This document shows, piece after piece, positions 1-12,108 of a DNA stretch of 64,000 nucleotides; the stretch's first letter is position 1; every line of letters starts with the position of its first letter. The stretch spans positions 107,005,906 to 107,069,905 of the forward strand of contig CM041292.1 in assembly GCA_023052935.1 (NCBI GenBank), in the 5' to 3' direction. The position numbers and the translations under genes are program-made. Origin of the DNA: Piezodorus guildinii (lineage: Eukaryota; Arthropoda; Insecta; Hemiptera; Pentatomidae). The notes beneath the pieces were generated by a model. That model did not search any database, was not told where the DNA came from, and was given only the letters and a program-made list of their open reading frames with translations.

Positions 1-1250
1 TTAATTTATTTTTAAAATAGTTATTTTAAATATAATTAAAAGTTTTTAAACGAGAGCAGTAGAAGAGAAAGACAGAAGACGATCGTACTTCAATTGTTTT
101 TTGACTGCCTCGTGCGGGTCGAGTCTTAATGTAGCGTCTGAACGGTGAAGATGTGCCGTATATAGATCCAAGTCTCCTTTGAAGAAATCCTGAACGTTTG
201 CAAACTCATTCCTTCATCTTCTCATCGTTCCCCTGGGAACACGGAAGAGCCGCCCTGCGGTAATTTTCTTCAGTACTCAAGACGACTTCGTTCAAGCCGC
301 CCTGCGGTCGTTTTCTTCAACACTCAACTGGACATCTTTACGTGAATATAACCTATCTTTATCCATTAATGGAACATTTAATTTCTTAATTCTTATTCAA
401 GAAACTGTTTAATTTGATAATTATTTTTTTTACATCTTTAAGCATTAATTAAGTTAAGTTTGTTTCTTCTATTTTTACAATATTTTAATTAGGTTTATTT
501 TGTTTCCTACATTTTCTTACAGCTGTTTAATTATAATTAGGTTAATTTTTCTTATATAAAATTATTAGGTTAATTTGTTTCTTATCATCCTTATCTGTAT
601 TAGATGTATTGTGATTTGTCATTTGCATTCATTATTTTTATTTATTTTAAATCTATACAGTCCACTTATTTATTTCAATAGAACCACCCTAAATTTTGAG
701 TTGTCACTTGGAAGTATTATTCTTTCACGGATAGCCCAGCGTATACAATATGAAAATGATAAATTTCGGATTTTACTTTAATACAATTTAAATTTTACTT
801 TAATGCAATAAATTGCAATCTTTAAGAAATTCTATTCGAGCAGAAAAATACGTTTTAATGTTTCTTTTGTCCAAATCACCAACTCACTTCAAACGGTCTG
901 TGTAAGATCTAAATTTGTTCTAATTTAGTTCCTTTATCCATCTTTTAATAACCTTTTTTTGACAAAAGAAGGATTATAGTATTTTATATATAGGATCATT
1001 TTTTTCAGAATTATCCCGAGTACTCAAAAACCTCAAATACCTTTAACTCCGGTCAATTGACATACTTTCGCATCAATACTCGTAAGAAAGGTAACATTTA
1101 AAATTTATTTTAAATAATTTTATGTGAAAAAGTAAATAGTTATAAAGTATAAAATAAAAAGTGAAAGCGATGGACAAATAAGATTTTAAACTAATTTGAT
1201 ATAATTAAGGATTTTTTTAAATAAACCGTAGTTTATTATTATTATTATTC
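1..1250. other. AT-rich intergenic or intronic sequence with a GC-richer stretch
   Basis: No convincing coding exon is visible. A GC-richer block at about 50-350 contains the 14-base unit AGCCGCCCTGCGGT at 248-261 and 295-308, each followed by a similar TTTTCTTCA..ACTCAA stretch, so it is an imperfect direct repeat of about 33 bases with a 47-base period. It could be the untranslated part of a retroelement. The short open frame at 575-781 has no recognisable features. Confidence 0.4.
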
Positions 1251-1394
1251 GATTAGACCATTTGGAGATCATGGTGGTCGATTAATTTGAAGCACATTTC
1301 AACTTCTTATTTGTTCTTCTCCTCTCCCAAGAAGCCTTCATCTGTTCAGAAAACCGCTGTCTTCGTTCTTTCGTTCTTCCGTTCACTTAGTTCC

Positions 1395-1640
1395 CGTTTT
1401 ACCCTCATATGTTCGACTTGAAACAACTCTTCTTGACTTTTTCTCTAAATATTTTTCTATTCGTCATTTCTTCAATGCTGATTCCAGCTCGTTCGAAATC
1501 TTGTTTTACTTCCCTAATCCAGATTATAGCCGTTTTCATTTCAAACAGTTTGTGGACTAATTTCTCGACCATCCTTTTTCCTTCCATCCTCGAAACGTGC
1601 CCGAAATATTTTAATCTTCGCTTAAACCGTAGTTAATTTT
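1395..1640 (-). pseudogene. LINE reverse-transcriptase C-terminal remnant
   Basis: The minus-strand frame encodes a short basic segment (GHV-like context, then MEGKRMVEKL and a W-x-x-x-VKQDFERAGI motif) of the type found at the extreme C-terminus of arthropod non-LTR polymerases, where it follows the thumb region. Only about 65 residues survive and no polymerase core is present. It is a 5'-truncated remnant. Assignment rests on motif resemblance alone and the clade is uncertain. Confidence 0.4.
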
Positions 1641-3070
1641 TTTGTACATTTTTAATTTTTTTTTAAACATATAATTTTTCCTATATGAAAATAATGAAAT
1701 ATCTTTTATTTTTGCGAGCAAGCGAATATAACGAAATGATATAAATAAAAGAGAAAACTAAATTAAAGTTGAAGCTAATATTTATACAAACATCAGAAAT
1801 ACATAAGGATTGTTATGACGTTCCATAATCACCAGTAAAAAAGTATCTTTTAAATACCTTTCGAAATATTTATCGTATTTAAAAGTGGAAAATGCAGAGT
1901 AAAAAAGGTAAATTTGTTTAAATAATTCTTTTGAATTTGAATCCAACATTGGTTAAATTAAAAACACCAAATAAAACTGTTCTCGTTACGATAAAACCAT
2001 TATCATGTTTATATTTAATATAATATGCAAGGATATTTAAAAAAAAAAATACCTTCTTTGATTTACTTAAAGCTAGTTTCTTGAAAGAATGTGAAAGTAG
2101 GAATAAATACCTAAATACCTGAATACATCACACATTCTAAAATGGCGGATTAATTTTGTTTCCAACGTAAAAAAATATAGAAATGAATTTTTCCACGTGC
2201 TTAGAATGTTTCTATAGCAGGGTGTAAAAAAGAATTCAATATGTGGATTATGAAAACGAATTACGGAACCGTGTGTAGATAAAGAGATGAGTACTTATAT
2301 TTCGGTGGTTTATGGGGGAACAGTAAGGAGATTAGAATTGAATGGTTTTAGTATAATCCCACGGGTCTGGTGTGGATTTTCTATATTGTAAAAGCACTGC
2401 AGATTTTATAATATTTAATTTTTTTATACGTAGCTATAAAGCATAGTAAACTAAAAATACGGAATGCAGAATACAAAATTTTTAACAACTGAATACTGTA
2501 AATGGAAACGGTAGAAATGAATCAAATTATTTATTAATAAATAATTGCTGTTAAAATATTTAAAAAAAACAATAGCATTGACAATTTATATAGCTCCATG
2601 TCATAACCAAAACCACCCCTTCCTTCATAGAGAGCAATTTCGAAAGAAAAGGCTTATCAGGATCCTCTTACCTACCTCTCCATCTACCGTTCTGACGATG
2701 ATTGGTATTTAGGATTCCTTCGTTTTCAAGCCATACTATTTGTTCTTTTCAACCACTCCTATGAAATTAAATACAGTGAATAAATTCAATCCTTTACTCT
2801 AAAGCTTACTTAATTTATTATTATTATGATGGCGCGAAACAGTAAAAACAAAAAATAAGTTACAGTCAAGACTTGTGTTTTCGGACAAATATTGTGCCAG
2901 TTCTTCAAGGTTAATAAAAAGCGGTTCCCGTATTTTTTTTTATTATTTTTTTTTTATTACTTTTTTTTATACGATCAAGAACTGTTAAATATCAGCAGTT
3001 CATCGTATGATTAAAGAAAGGACGAATTTTAGAGGTCATTGCATAATTTGCAAATAATGAACTTTGCATG
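1641..3070. other. AT-rich sequence without recognised features
   Basis: No exon-like open frame, tRNA-like promoter or clear repeat boundary was seen on either strand. It contains only poly(A) and poly(T) tracts, such as the T-rich run near 2930-2970. Confidence 0.4.
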
Positions 3071-3074
3071 TTAC

Positions 3075-4385
3075 CCATTAGAATAGAATAGAAATTTTAT
3101 TTTGTCTTTGGGGCTTCCCCATACAAATAGAGCCTAGCTTGGCTATAAATTACAATATTATGGTTTTAGAACTTTATATACATATCATTTAAAAATAAAT
3201 AAAATAATAGTGAAAATTTACTAAAACAATTTGACTTTCAAAAATAAATTACAGATTAAAGAATAAACAGTTACTGGTGCTATAACAGACACAATAAATA
3301 AGCAAAATATACACTGAATAGAAAATGTTCTAGGATAAAGAATTGAGCACTTTTTGAACACCTATCATGTAATAGTACACTTTATGTAACTTATCTACAC
3401 TATAGATACTCAGTATAGCATGGATAGTTTGGATGTCGGAAGATTCTAAGATGAAGTTTTGAAGAAATTGCCGTCTATTTTCATTGTGTGCCGGGCAGTG
3501 AAGGAGAATGTGATGTAGGCTGTTCTACATCTCCTCGCAATGATGGCGGTAAATAATTTAGCAATCGTGTTCAGTAGGGATATACCTCTATAATTATCTA
3601 TATCGCTTCTATTACCTTTTTTAAAAAGTAAGTAGAGTTTGGATTTAGGCCACTGGGTAGGTAATTTTTCTTGATCAAGTACAGAATTGAATAAATTCAA
3701 AATATAGTGTTCCCACTCTGGGGTGAGATTCTTCAAATTTTCATAAATTATAAGGTCCGGTCCAGGAGCATTGTTGTTTTTAGAGAGATTAATACAAAGC
3801 TGCATCTCTTCTAGGGTTATATTAGCTTCTAGAATTGAGTTGGTAGTGGGGATGAATTCTAAGCTCTGAATGATCTTCTGGCCGTAGTGGGCTCTGTAGA
3901 ATTCGGTCCATTCTTCTATGGCTACTGCATTCTCATTGGGTTTGTATGGTTTCAGGTGATTGACGGTTTTCCAAAACTGTTTGCTATTTTTTGTATCCTG
4001 CAGGTTTTTAATAATTTGAAATCTAAATTCCATTTTCTTACCATTAATTAAATTTCTGTAAGAATCCCTTGTTTGGATGTAGCCCTGTAATGCTTGTGGG
4101 GGGAAATTTAATTTAATTAATGCTCTATATTTTCTCCTTACTTCCCTTTTCAGATTACTGCACTCTAAATCAAACTAGGGTTGATTAGGCTGAAACTTGA
4201 TATACTTCGGTTTTTTTTTTATTAAAAGCATTCCAGCAGAAGACATACTTTCATGAAAGCATTCAACGAAATTATTATAGAGATGATTCACATCATAAGA
4301 ATTAAAGTAAATTTTTTCACTGCAAGCTAAATTTGATCTGAATAATACATTTTTATTCCCTTCCCATTTAACACATTTTTTTTTG
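3075..4385 (-). pseudogene. Internally deleted non-LTR retrotransposon (LINE) copy
   Basis: Read on the minus strand from about 4385, the frame encodes a linker region with a W/FDLEC-type motif, then (4033 down to about 3530) the finger part of a reverse transcriptase: APGPDLIIYENLK, LPTQWPKSKLYLLFKKGN and NYRGISLLNTIAKLFTAII. At about 3528 it jumps to a C-terminal segment (CRTAYITFSFTARHT) and a short 3' tail ending near 3077 in TTCTA repeats. The catalytic palm with the xADD box is missing, and a stop codon lies upstream at about 4175, so the copy is dead. The 3' tail of short repeats rather than poly(A) is a clade clue, but I do not assign a clade. Confidence 0.7.
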
Positions 4386-4389
4386 GGAA

Positions 4390-5140
4390 GTGTGTGTCAG
4401 GTGATGGCACAACTGAACATTGATCGTACATTGATGTTACCCATTATTCAGCATTAATTTTAGGATTGCACAAACAATAGACTGATTTTTGTAATCTTAA
4501 AGTACAACTAAAAGAATTGAAGAACTTGAAGTCAAACAGCATATCAGGCATGTTCTGACACCATCATACACGTAGCTTGTAAGTAAAATAATCTTCCCGA
4601 ATATGTCAAATTCTCTGCTTACTGGAGCGTCTCGAACAATGTACATAAGTCTACTTCAATTGAAGGACCTACATTAGTATTAACTAAATGATGTATGTCT
4701 GACTTTAACATTCTCGTGTTGTAAAATATAATACATTTTTTTCTTTAAAAGGTATGGTTTAATTATCACTCCCAGTCCCCTAATTTGCAACTAAACCACA
4801 ATAAGATTATTTAAACACTTCTGTGTTATCTCTACACCACCGCATTCGTTGCTTTAATTAAACTTTATCAACAAAAGAAAGTAACTAGTCAACATACTGA
4901 ATTACATAACGCGGTCTCCACCTCACTCCTCCTAGAAGTAAATGGGATTAAATAAAATATTAAAAACTTATATAATTTATTAAGAAAAAAAGTGTAGTTA
5001 GCGAATTTTCTTACTTCCAAGAACTTACTTAATTTTCAAATGACATGCAATATATATACCAATGTACTATGATATGCAATATATATTATTATTTATTATA
5101 TATAATTATTATTCAATATAATATTATATATTCTGTTAAT
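4390..5140. other. AT-rich sequence without recognised features
   Basis: No exon, SINE promoter or repeat boundary could be recognised on either strand. Confidence 0.35.
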
Positions 5141-5142
5141 TC

Positions 5143-5715
5143 AGCCGCGGGGCGACACTTGGGTATGGGGAGACCCTCCTGAGGCACAGGCTCCACTCTT
5201 TAAAGTGGGTATACAAATGGAGGAATAAACCTGGTGGCAGAGCGTGATCATCTCATTGCACGTTCGTTGGCCTAGAAACACTAAGAATCTCAATATTTAC
5301 TGAACCCAAGACCCTTCATGGGTTGTAGAAATACAGGGTTTTTTTCCATTGTTTTTCTTTTAATGGCGCCCTAACTGAGCTTCCGCTGGTTCTCACCAGT
5401 GAGACGGTAGAAGAGAGAGAGACGCTCGGATTCTGCTTGTCCTTCCACAGGTAGGGGGTAGGCCCCGTCTAGGGTTCCGAGGCACATTGTAAATATTGTA
5501 TAATAGTATGAGTGCGTTTTTAATCTATTTGTTAGCCTTGTATTTATTGTATCTATAAATTTTGTTATTGTATACCTTTATTTATTTTATTTTATGTAAT
5601 TTGACTTTTCTATTGTTTATACTGTAAATATTGAATGAATGTGATCTTATAGCACTATTATTATTGCCCATAGAGATAAGTCGTAATATATCCGGATGAA
5701 TAAAAAAATATTTAC
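5143..5715 (+). repeat. SINE-like or LINE 3'-UTR-like repeat (core shared with 55255)
   Basis: A GC-richer block starting GGGGCGAC and containing TATGGGGAGACCCTCCTG resembles the body of the tRNA-headed SINE at 55255-55310 (GGGCGACCC..TATGGAGACCCTTCTGG..CTCTAAAG). The following 300 bases are AT-rich and end in an A-rich tail near 5700-5715. No tRNA-like head with A and B boxes is visible at its 5' end, so it is either a truncated SINE or the 3' end of the LINE partner. No coding potential was seen. Confidence 0.4.
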
Positions 5716-6417
5716 AAAAATTTAATTTTTTTTAATAATCGGTTGGAATATGATCATAATGGAATGGAGCAGAATGATTTTATTCTATTGGTAAAAAACT
5801 TTTCGTCAAAACCTTAGCAAGGAACGCCTCAGCGAAACATTTGCCGGGATGTTTTTTGCCCTTAGATTGAAGATTAAGCTATAGGATTGAACAAGGAGCA
5901 CCAAGAGGTAATCCACCTGAAATGGCCATCAGTAATGCCCTTATCCTAATCTGCAAACAGGATTCCGACGCCGCTGAGCATGTTATCGAGTTAGCAGTTC
6001 TCAAAGCGAAGCCACTGCCTGGTCCCTTTTATTGCCGGGATTCGAGGAGGAGATCCCGCTCCAACTTCCCCTGAACTCCTATCTCATTAACTCTCATTTG
6101 GATTTATAGCATTAGCAGAAATTAGGTGATTACTACTTACTAGTCTTTTAGTCTTCGGAGTTTGAGACTTTAGTTCTACAGTGAATCGAGGATTTCCCAA
6201 GTCGTGATTCTTAATGTAAGCGTAAATATAGGTTATTTGTATCAACATAACAAAATATATACAATATTGTTGTAGCAAGAATTGTTAAAGGAAGTATTGA
6301 GTGCTCAAGAAAATATATCAATATTTCTAGAAATGATTCTTCTTATCAAAAATTCTAAATTACTAAATCTAATTAATTATTTAATTAATATATATTTTTA
6401 ATTCGCATTTAATAAAA
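5716..6417. other. Unassigned sequence with a GC-richer segment
   Basis: Bases 5815-6075 are less AT-rich than the surroundings and may be a worn transposon fragment. No frame is clearly coding on either strand, and no splice-site pair brackets it convincingly. Confidence 0.3.
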
Positions 6418-7122
6418 AAATTTGGTGCGCGCAACACACGACTTACTTACCTCCGTGATTAAAGTCAATTTAAGAATTTTCAAATACACTTAAAGTCACA
6501 AATAAATTTTCAACGAATTAATTATTTTTAATTTCAATAAAAACATTTGTTTTATTAAATAATCTATTATATTTTGATCAACAACAATCAGTTAGTTTTA
6601 TCGGCTTTTCATCACTCTCCATTAACCCTTAATGTATATTAGATAATATTTTCTTAAATCTTTAGCTATCCAACGGTATATTATACATTTATATTACTAT
6701 TCTTGTGTTCAAAAACAAAACAAAAATTGCATCAAAAAATTTGTCTGCTCTTTTCTCCTTTAGTTGTTAATCAAATTCGCTCAACTTGCATATTTACCCG
6801 TTATTAATCAATGCTAATAAGATGATGTTTTAATTTTTTTAAATCTATAAAATTAAAGGTACTTAAGAGGAAGAAAATTTAAATATCGGTTTTTAAGCCC
6901 GGTCAGACTAATTCAATCAGAATGAAACCTACATGATATTAAGGCTTATTAAAATTTACATCGATATAGGAAGTTTAATCAAAATCGTTAAAGCCGTTTT
7001 TGAGAAAATCGTAAAAAAGTGCTAAATGCGTGGTATAAAGTAGATCTCCCGGTCAACTGATTTTGATGAAAAAGATTCTGTAACATCTCGGACTTATAGT
7101 TGTCTTAAATATGAAATTATAA

Positions 7123-7174
<52 letters not shown>

Positions 7175-7335
7175 ACACACACACACAGACCTTTTTGCGG
7201 GACTCAGTCATTTGGACTCAGACGATCCTAAAACGTATATTTCCGACGAAAACTGGAATTCGAAAATTTTCACGATCGCAATACTTTTCCTTACTATATA
7301 TTTCGTATATAGGTAAGTGAAAGTAAACATCACAT
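6418..7335 (+). repeat. Family A interspersed repeat, copy 1, with (CA)n
   Basis: Begins with a GTGCGCGCAACACACGACT-type end, continues through blocks shared with copies at 36, 46-50, 56 and 61 kb (for example AAGCCCGGTCAGAC and TTTTTGAGAAAATCGTAAAA), carries a long CA microsatellite at 7126-7188, then GACCTTTTTGCGGGACT, GAAAACTGGAATTCGAAAAT and a GTAAGTGAAAGT end. No open frame of useful length. The left end (ACTTACTTACCTCCG) and right end (GTAAGTGAAAGT) are short inverted repeats. It is probably a non-autonomous element. The transposon superfamily is unknown. Confidence 0.7.
7126..7188. repeat. (CA)n microsatellite inside family A
   Basis: Nearly pure CA dinucleotide repeat, interrupted once by a T. 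The equivalent position in the other full family A copies also holds a CA/GT tract, so the microsatellite belongs to the element rather than arising independently. Confidence 0.95.
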
Positions 7336-7471
7336 TTCAACATTCACATAGGTCAATAGTTATTACTTATATAAATTTATGACAGGAAACCTGCAGATAG
7401 CTGGCATATGTAACGAAATAATTTATAGTACGGTACTTGTTTATTTTTTTATGAGTATTTCTCGATATTCA

Positions 7472-7476
7472 CAAAA

Positions 7477-7552
<76 letters not shown>
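7472..7552. repeat. Poly(A) followed by (TA)n microsatellite
   Basis: About 22 A residues lead directly into about 29 TA units. The open frame crossing this tract is an artefact of the repeat. Confidence 0.95.
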
Positions 7553-7553
<1 letters not shown>

Positions 7554-7559
7554 TGTACT

Positions 7560-9860
7560 AAATAGTTTAAAATAATCGATTTAAAAATCGATAATATGGA
7601 AAAAAACATGGTCTTAAAAATATATTAATAAACCTCAAAATGGACAGAGGCGAATTAGTGAAAAGTATACTCTCTATTTCAACTGGTTGATCCCTACTTT
7701 GTCTTGATGTGAGGCCGCTGCTCCATGGAGAGATGAAGATATGCAATCAAATGAGACCAAAAAAATATCTACTATTTTATAAGCAAGAATACTAATCAGA
7801 CTTTAATGGGGCTGATTAAAACTTAATTCCATTTTTCTTTAATGTTGGCGTAAGTATCTTTTTCTTACGCCAATTTGCCTCCTTGACAATCTCCAAAAAC
7901 TTTGGCCCTAGTTTCTTGACATGGCTTCAATAAGGATAATCAGGTTGCTTGCCTAATCATCAGTTTTTCAAACACCCTTGGTTACTTGGTAAGTTGTGTA
8001 TGTATTCAGTACCGGTTTCATATATTTCACTGCATAACATAGTGTTAGTTGAATACCCTCATCATACCTGTAATACATTTCTTAATGCGATGATAATGTA
8101 TAGCTGAAATAGTTATTACTATTTTGTCAATTGATATATTAACTTCGGCATCAGCTAATTAACTAACAGCGTTCTCCAACAAATGGATAGTGATTGTTGA
8201 ACACAAATCCCCTAGAAGGTTCAAGTAAATCCTAATCTCGGGAAAACCTGACGAGCATTAAAACAGAGCTGAGACTAATTAATTCATCTACATAATCTGG
8301 AAGGGACTTAGTGACTAGATTGGCTGAGAACCTTGCTCCTGGCATTATCATTGCGGTTGGTCTCGGCTTATCTTGAGGACAGTCAGCGGCACCGGGCCCG
8401 CAGCTCCTCGCAGATAGGAAGTGTTTACTCTGTTACGTATTGCTCAAGTTGGTATTTTAATCACCTCCTACAAATCATCTAAGGCAGCTGTATCGCTTTC
8501 AAACTATCAAACAACAATATTCGAACGTGGAGGAACAGTGTGCAAGCTTTAAATTATAATTATGCTGCTTTTACCAAGTATAATTTTTCTATTCTATAGT
8601 CTATTACTTTTTGAAACATTTACTGTACCCATTTTGAAGTAAAACTCTTTATTTCCCACTACATTTTGAACTGTGCTTATTCGGTTATCCACATTTAACA
8701 CAATAGTGTACAAAGGCTAGTATTGCAAGCTTTGTGCATCAACATAGGGCCATGAAGCTACACTTCGGAAACAAAGAGCCATAGGGAAATAAATAACTAT
8801 TCTAACTCTGAAACTTTTCCCGTCTAAAATCAAACAGAGGTTGAGTTTTACATATAATGTAAACTGCTTACAGAACCTTAGTCTGTGGAGCTTTAGTCCC
8901 CTTTTTCGAGTACGAATTGAATATGAATGAATCCATTACGTTTACCATAGCATCTTCTTTGACAACAAAAAAAATTTTGAAATTATAATTAAATGTTTTT
9001 TAAAATTATTTTGTATTACAAACATAAGGTCTTCGGAAGTACCAACGTATTTTGATAAAACCTCGTGCCCAATGAGCTCACTAGTCAGGTCATAAAAATA
9101 ATCGTAATTTGTTTACGAATAATTAAGAATCCGAACTAATAAATTTGAATTGTATTATTTGTTGTATGGTGTATGTTTTATAAAAAGTTTTCCTTACTTC
9201 TATGTAATTTCAATTAAATGAATAAGTAAACGTATATAAAAATATTAAGATCATAGAAGAGATTAATGATCAATTTCAATTTTTATTTCACGCTCCAGTA
9301 AAAACATATTTATCACACAATGAAATTTAATTATAAACATGAATCCATATTCTGGTTTACGTTTATGAAAAGAATAATTGAAAATGGTAACGTTTGATTA
9401 TCATTTTATTATAGGAAGTATTTTACTAAAAATATATTTATTTCCTAGGTTTAGAAAAAATATATAATAATTCAGAGCTAAGGCGTGGAGGTAGTAGATT
9501 CATGGAGGAAATATAAGGGAAGGTGGGGAAAATGTGATTGACAAAATTTCGTTTCCATTTATATATAAAAATAAAGGCAGCATATTTCTGCTTGAAGATA
9601 CTTTAGTGCTCCACTTCACTTATAAATGTTTTTTTCTTAAAATAAAGTTGTTTTTATAAGCTCAGACGTATTTATATTTTTGAATTGTTTATATCAATTA
9701 ATATGTTTTAAGAAAAATAAAAACATTTGTATTAACTAGTAAATAATACCCAATAGAGAGAGAAAAAAGAGTTGTATTGACATATTTATAACATACATCA
9801 TTTTTTAATTGTAAAAAGTTTAGAATTTTTGTAACAAACACTGATTGAGCATGCTTTTAA
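7560..9860. other. AT-rich sequence, no gene recognised
   Basis: The only distinct structure is a perfect 10-base inverted repeat, TTGGCGTAAG at 7845-7854 and CTTACGCCAA at 7864-7873, around a 9-base loop. A GC-richer block at 8320-8440 has no recognisable coding content. No exon is supported. Confidence 0.35.
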
Positions 9861-9876
9861 ATTTAGTAATAGTAAG

Positions 9877-11210
9877 AGGACTTTATAACCAACATTCAGC
9901 AAAGTGATTTCTCTCTTATTGCTTTTTTGGTTATAAAGTCCTAGCCGCGCTACTGTACAACCGAATTGTACCCTATTACAAAAGAACAGTTGGGGACTAC
10001 CAATGTGGGTTTCGAAGAAATAGATCAACTATAGATCAGATTTTCGCTCTTCGACAGATTGATGAAAAGATGTGGGAATAAAATATGGTGATATGGCGGC
10101 TGTTTGTGGATTTTAGAGCAGCATATGATACGTCGTACAGATCCATGTTTATAAGGCAATGGAAGAAGCCAAGATTCCCCCTAAACTAATATCTTTGATA
10201 AAGATGACAATGAGGCACTGTAAGTGTCAAATAAGAATAAATGGAGAACTGTCCAAGGCAATGGATATGTAATAATGGATATGTAATATAATAATGGACT
10301 AAGACAGGGAGACGCTCTGGCTCCCATGTTGTTCAACCTGGTTCTAGACAATGTTTTGAAGAGTGCAAGGTTGGACGGAACTGGCACAATTCTGAACAAG
10401 TCATGCAAATAATGGCTTATTTAGATGATGTGGTGATTGTTGGAAGAGGTAAACAGGCAATTGAGGAGGCATACGTAGCTCTGAGAGAGGAAGCAAGAGG
10501 GCCGGTCTTGAGGTTAATGTCGAGAAGACCAAGCTAATGGTAGTGGAAAGAATAAGAAGGGAGCACCCCTCTTTCTACAACATTGGAGGAGAAAATATAG
10601 AAGTAGTGTCAGCCTTCCCCTACCTCGGATCCTTGATAACACTAGAAGCCAACGAAGTGAAGGAAGTGAGAAGAAGGATTCTTGCAGGTAACAGAGCGTA
10701 TTTTGCCCAAGGGAACCTGGTAAGGAGTAATCTGCTCTCCCGTACCACCAAGATTCACGTGTTCAAAACCCTTATAAGACCAGTAGTAACCTATGGTAGT
10801 AAAAAATGGATTCTTAACAAGACAACAACTGAAAGGCTTGATAGATTTGAAAGGAAGGTAGTTACGACGGGTCTATGGAGGCGTGTGTGAGGAAAATGGG
10901 AGATGGCGCATGAGAAAAATTAGAGACATTTATGAACTATTTAATGGGCTGCGCTTATCTGACACTATAAGGATGAATAGGTTGAGGTGGTATGATCATT
11001 TGAACAGGATGAGTGAGGACAGGCAGGTGAAGAAGACCTACCAAGGAACAATCATAGCCACACGTAATAAGGGGATGCCAAGAGGGCGATGGAGAGACAA
11101 GGTACTGGAGGATATGCGGCGCTAGGGCATCCGTATAGTAGAGGATAGAGGAATGTGGCAGGCCATGTTGAGGCAGGTCAAGGGCCACTTCGGTCTGTAG
11201 AGCAAAAAGA
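9877..11210 (+). pseudogene. RTE-type LINE pseudogene, 5'-truncated and 5'-inverted
   Basis: In shifting plus-strand frames it encodes the RT finger and palm (NRIVPYYKRTVGDYQCGFRR then RNRSTIDQIFALRQI), a degenerate palm, the thumb and connection region at 10537-10890 (SAFPYLGSLI, GNRAYFA, LIRPVVTYGS) and the C-terminal LRWYDHLNRMSED and PRGRWRDKVLEDMRR at 10883-11125. This layout is typical of arthropod RTE-clade polymerases. An in-frame stop after about 150 bases and several frameshifts inactivate it. The first 45 bases are inverted: 9877-9921 encodes ITLLNVGYKVL on the minus strand, and the sense strand resumes at 9929 with a repeated GGTTATAAAGTCCT. Confidence 0.8.
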
Positions 11211-12103
11211 AGAATAATAGTAAAAGGAAATATTAATAAAAAAAACCTTCTATAAAATAATATATTAATGAGACATTAAATAATAATGAGTAAAATTACA
11301 TATATGAAAACGATTTCTAATTTATTAATAACATATTGAACAAGTTTTAACACACATTATTAATCTAATAATAATTAATTTCATATCTCTTTTATTAGTT
11401 GGTTCAGAGAGCCTCTAGTTTTTTTTTTTTACTAATGTCTCGGTTTAGGATTAAACTATTTTTGTATTAAAGGAAGTTTCAAGTCTGCCAGTATTGCTGA
11501 TATTTTTGAGTAATAATGGTAACTGTTAATTATTCTCACGCATAGATTTAGCATTATCTCTAAGTTTTTATAGTTAGGCAGGAGGAACTCCACACGGGTG
11601 AAGCACAGACAAGTTCTGATCTTGTAAGTGATTTATATATGATGAGTTTGTTTTTTGAGCTGAACATAAAACTTTTATTAAAATATGGATTTTTTAAATT
11701 ATTTTTGCTAAATCTTTTTGCCTATTGATATGCTCGTTGAGAGATTTAAATAATAAAAATAATTTAAAATGTGGTCGGCGTATCATGAAAATTATTTTTA
11801 ATTTTCATTTATGACAGTATTTATTTATTTTTTTTTATTCGGTTGACTATAGTATCTGTACGAAAGGAAGATGTTTACAAGGCTGAGAAGCCCGCATAAG
11901 AGGTCCCAACACTATTAGGGTGAGTCGGGAAGTCGAAAGCGAATTTATTGAAAAAGTTTGGGACATTGCTGGGCCCTTGAGGGAGACAGGCATTGATAAG
12001 AAGGGTGGCTTTAAAATGATTTTTTTTAATTGAATATAAAATCCAAAAATTTATATAATTTATCTAATACGTTAATTAGTAAATGGGGCGGAGTGGCTGG
12101 CCG
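11211..12103. other. AT-rich sequence, no gene recognised
   Basis: Contains the A-rich tail of the preceding LINE, a poly(T) run near 11420 and a GC-richer segment at 11865-12015 that I could not assign. No exon or RNA gene was seen. Confidence 0.35.
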
Positions 12104-12108
12104 CGTTG
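12104..12108. repeat. 5-bp target-site duplication, left copy
   Basis: CGTTG here matches CGTTG at 13298-13302, directly outside the two ends of the CACAGTG element. Confidence 0.65.

Noticed and set aside
10955..11188. Minus-strand frame over the RTE C-terminus
   Set aside because: Antisense shadow of LRWYDHLNRM-encoding sequence.
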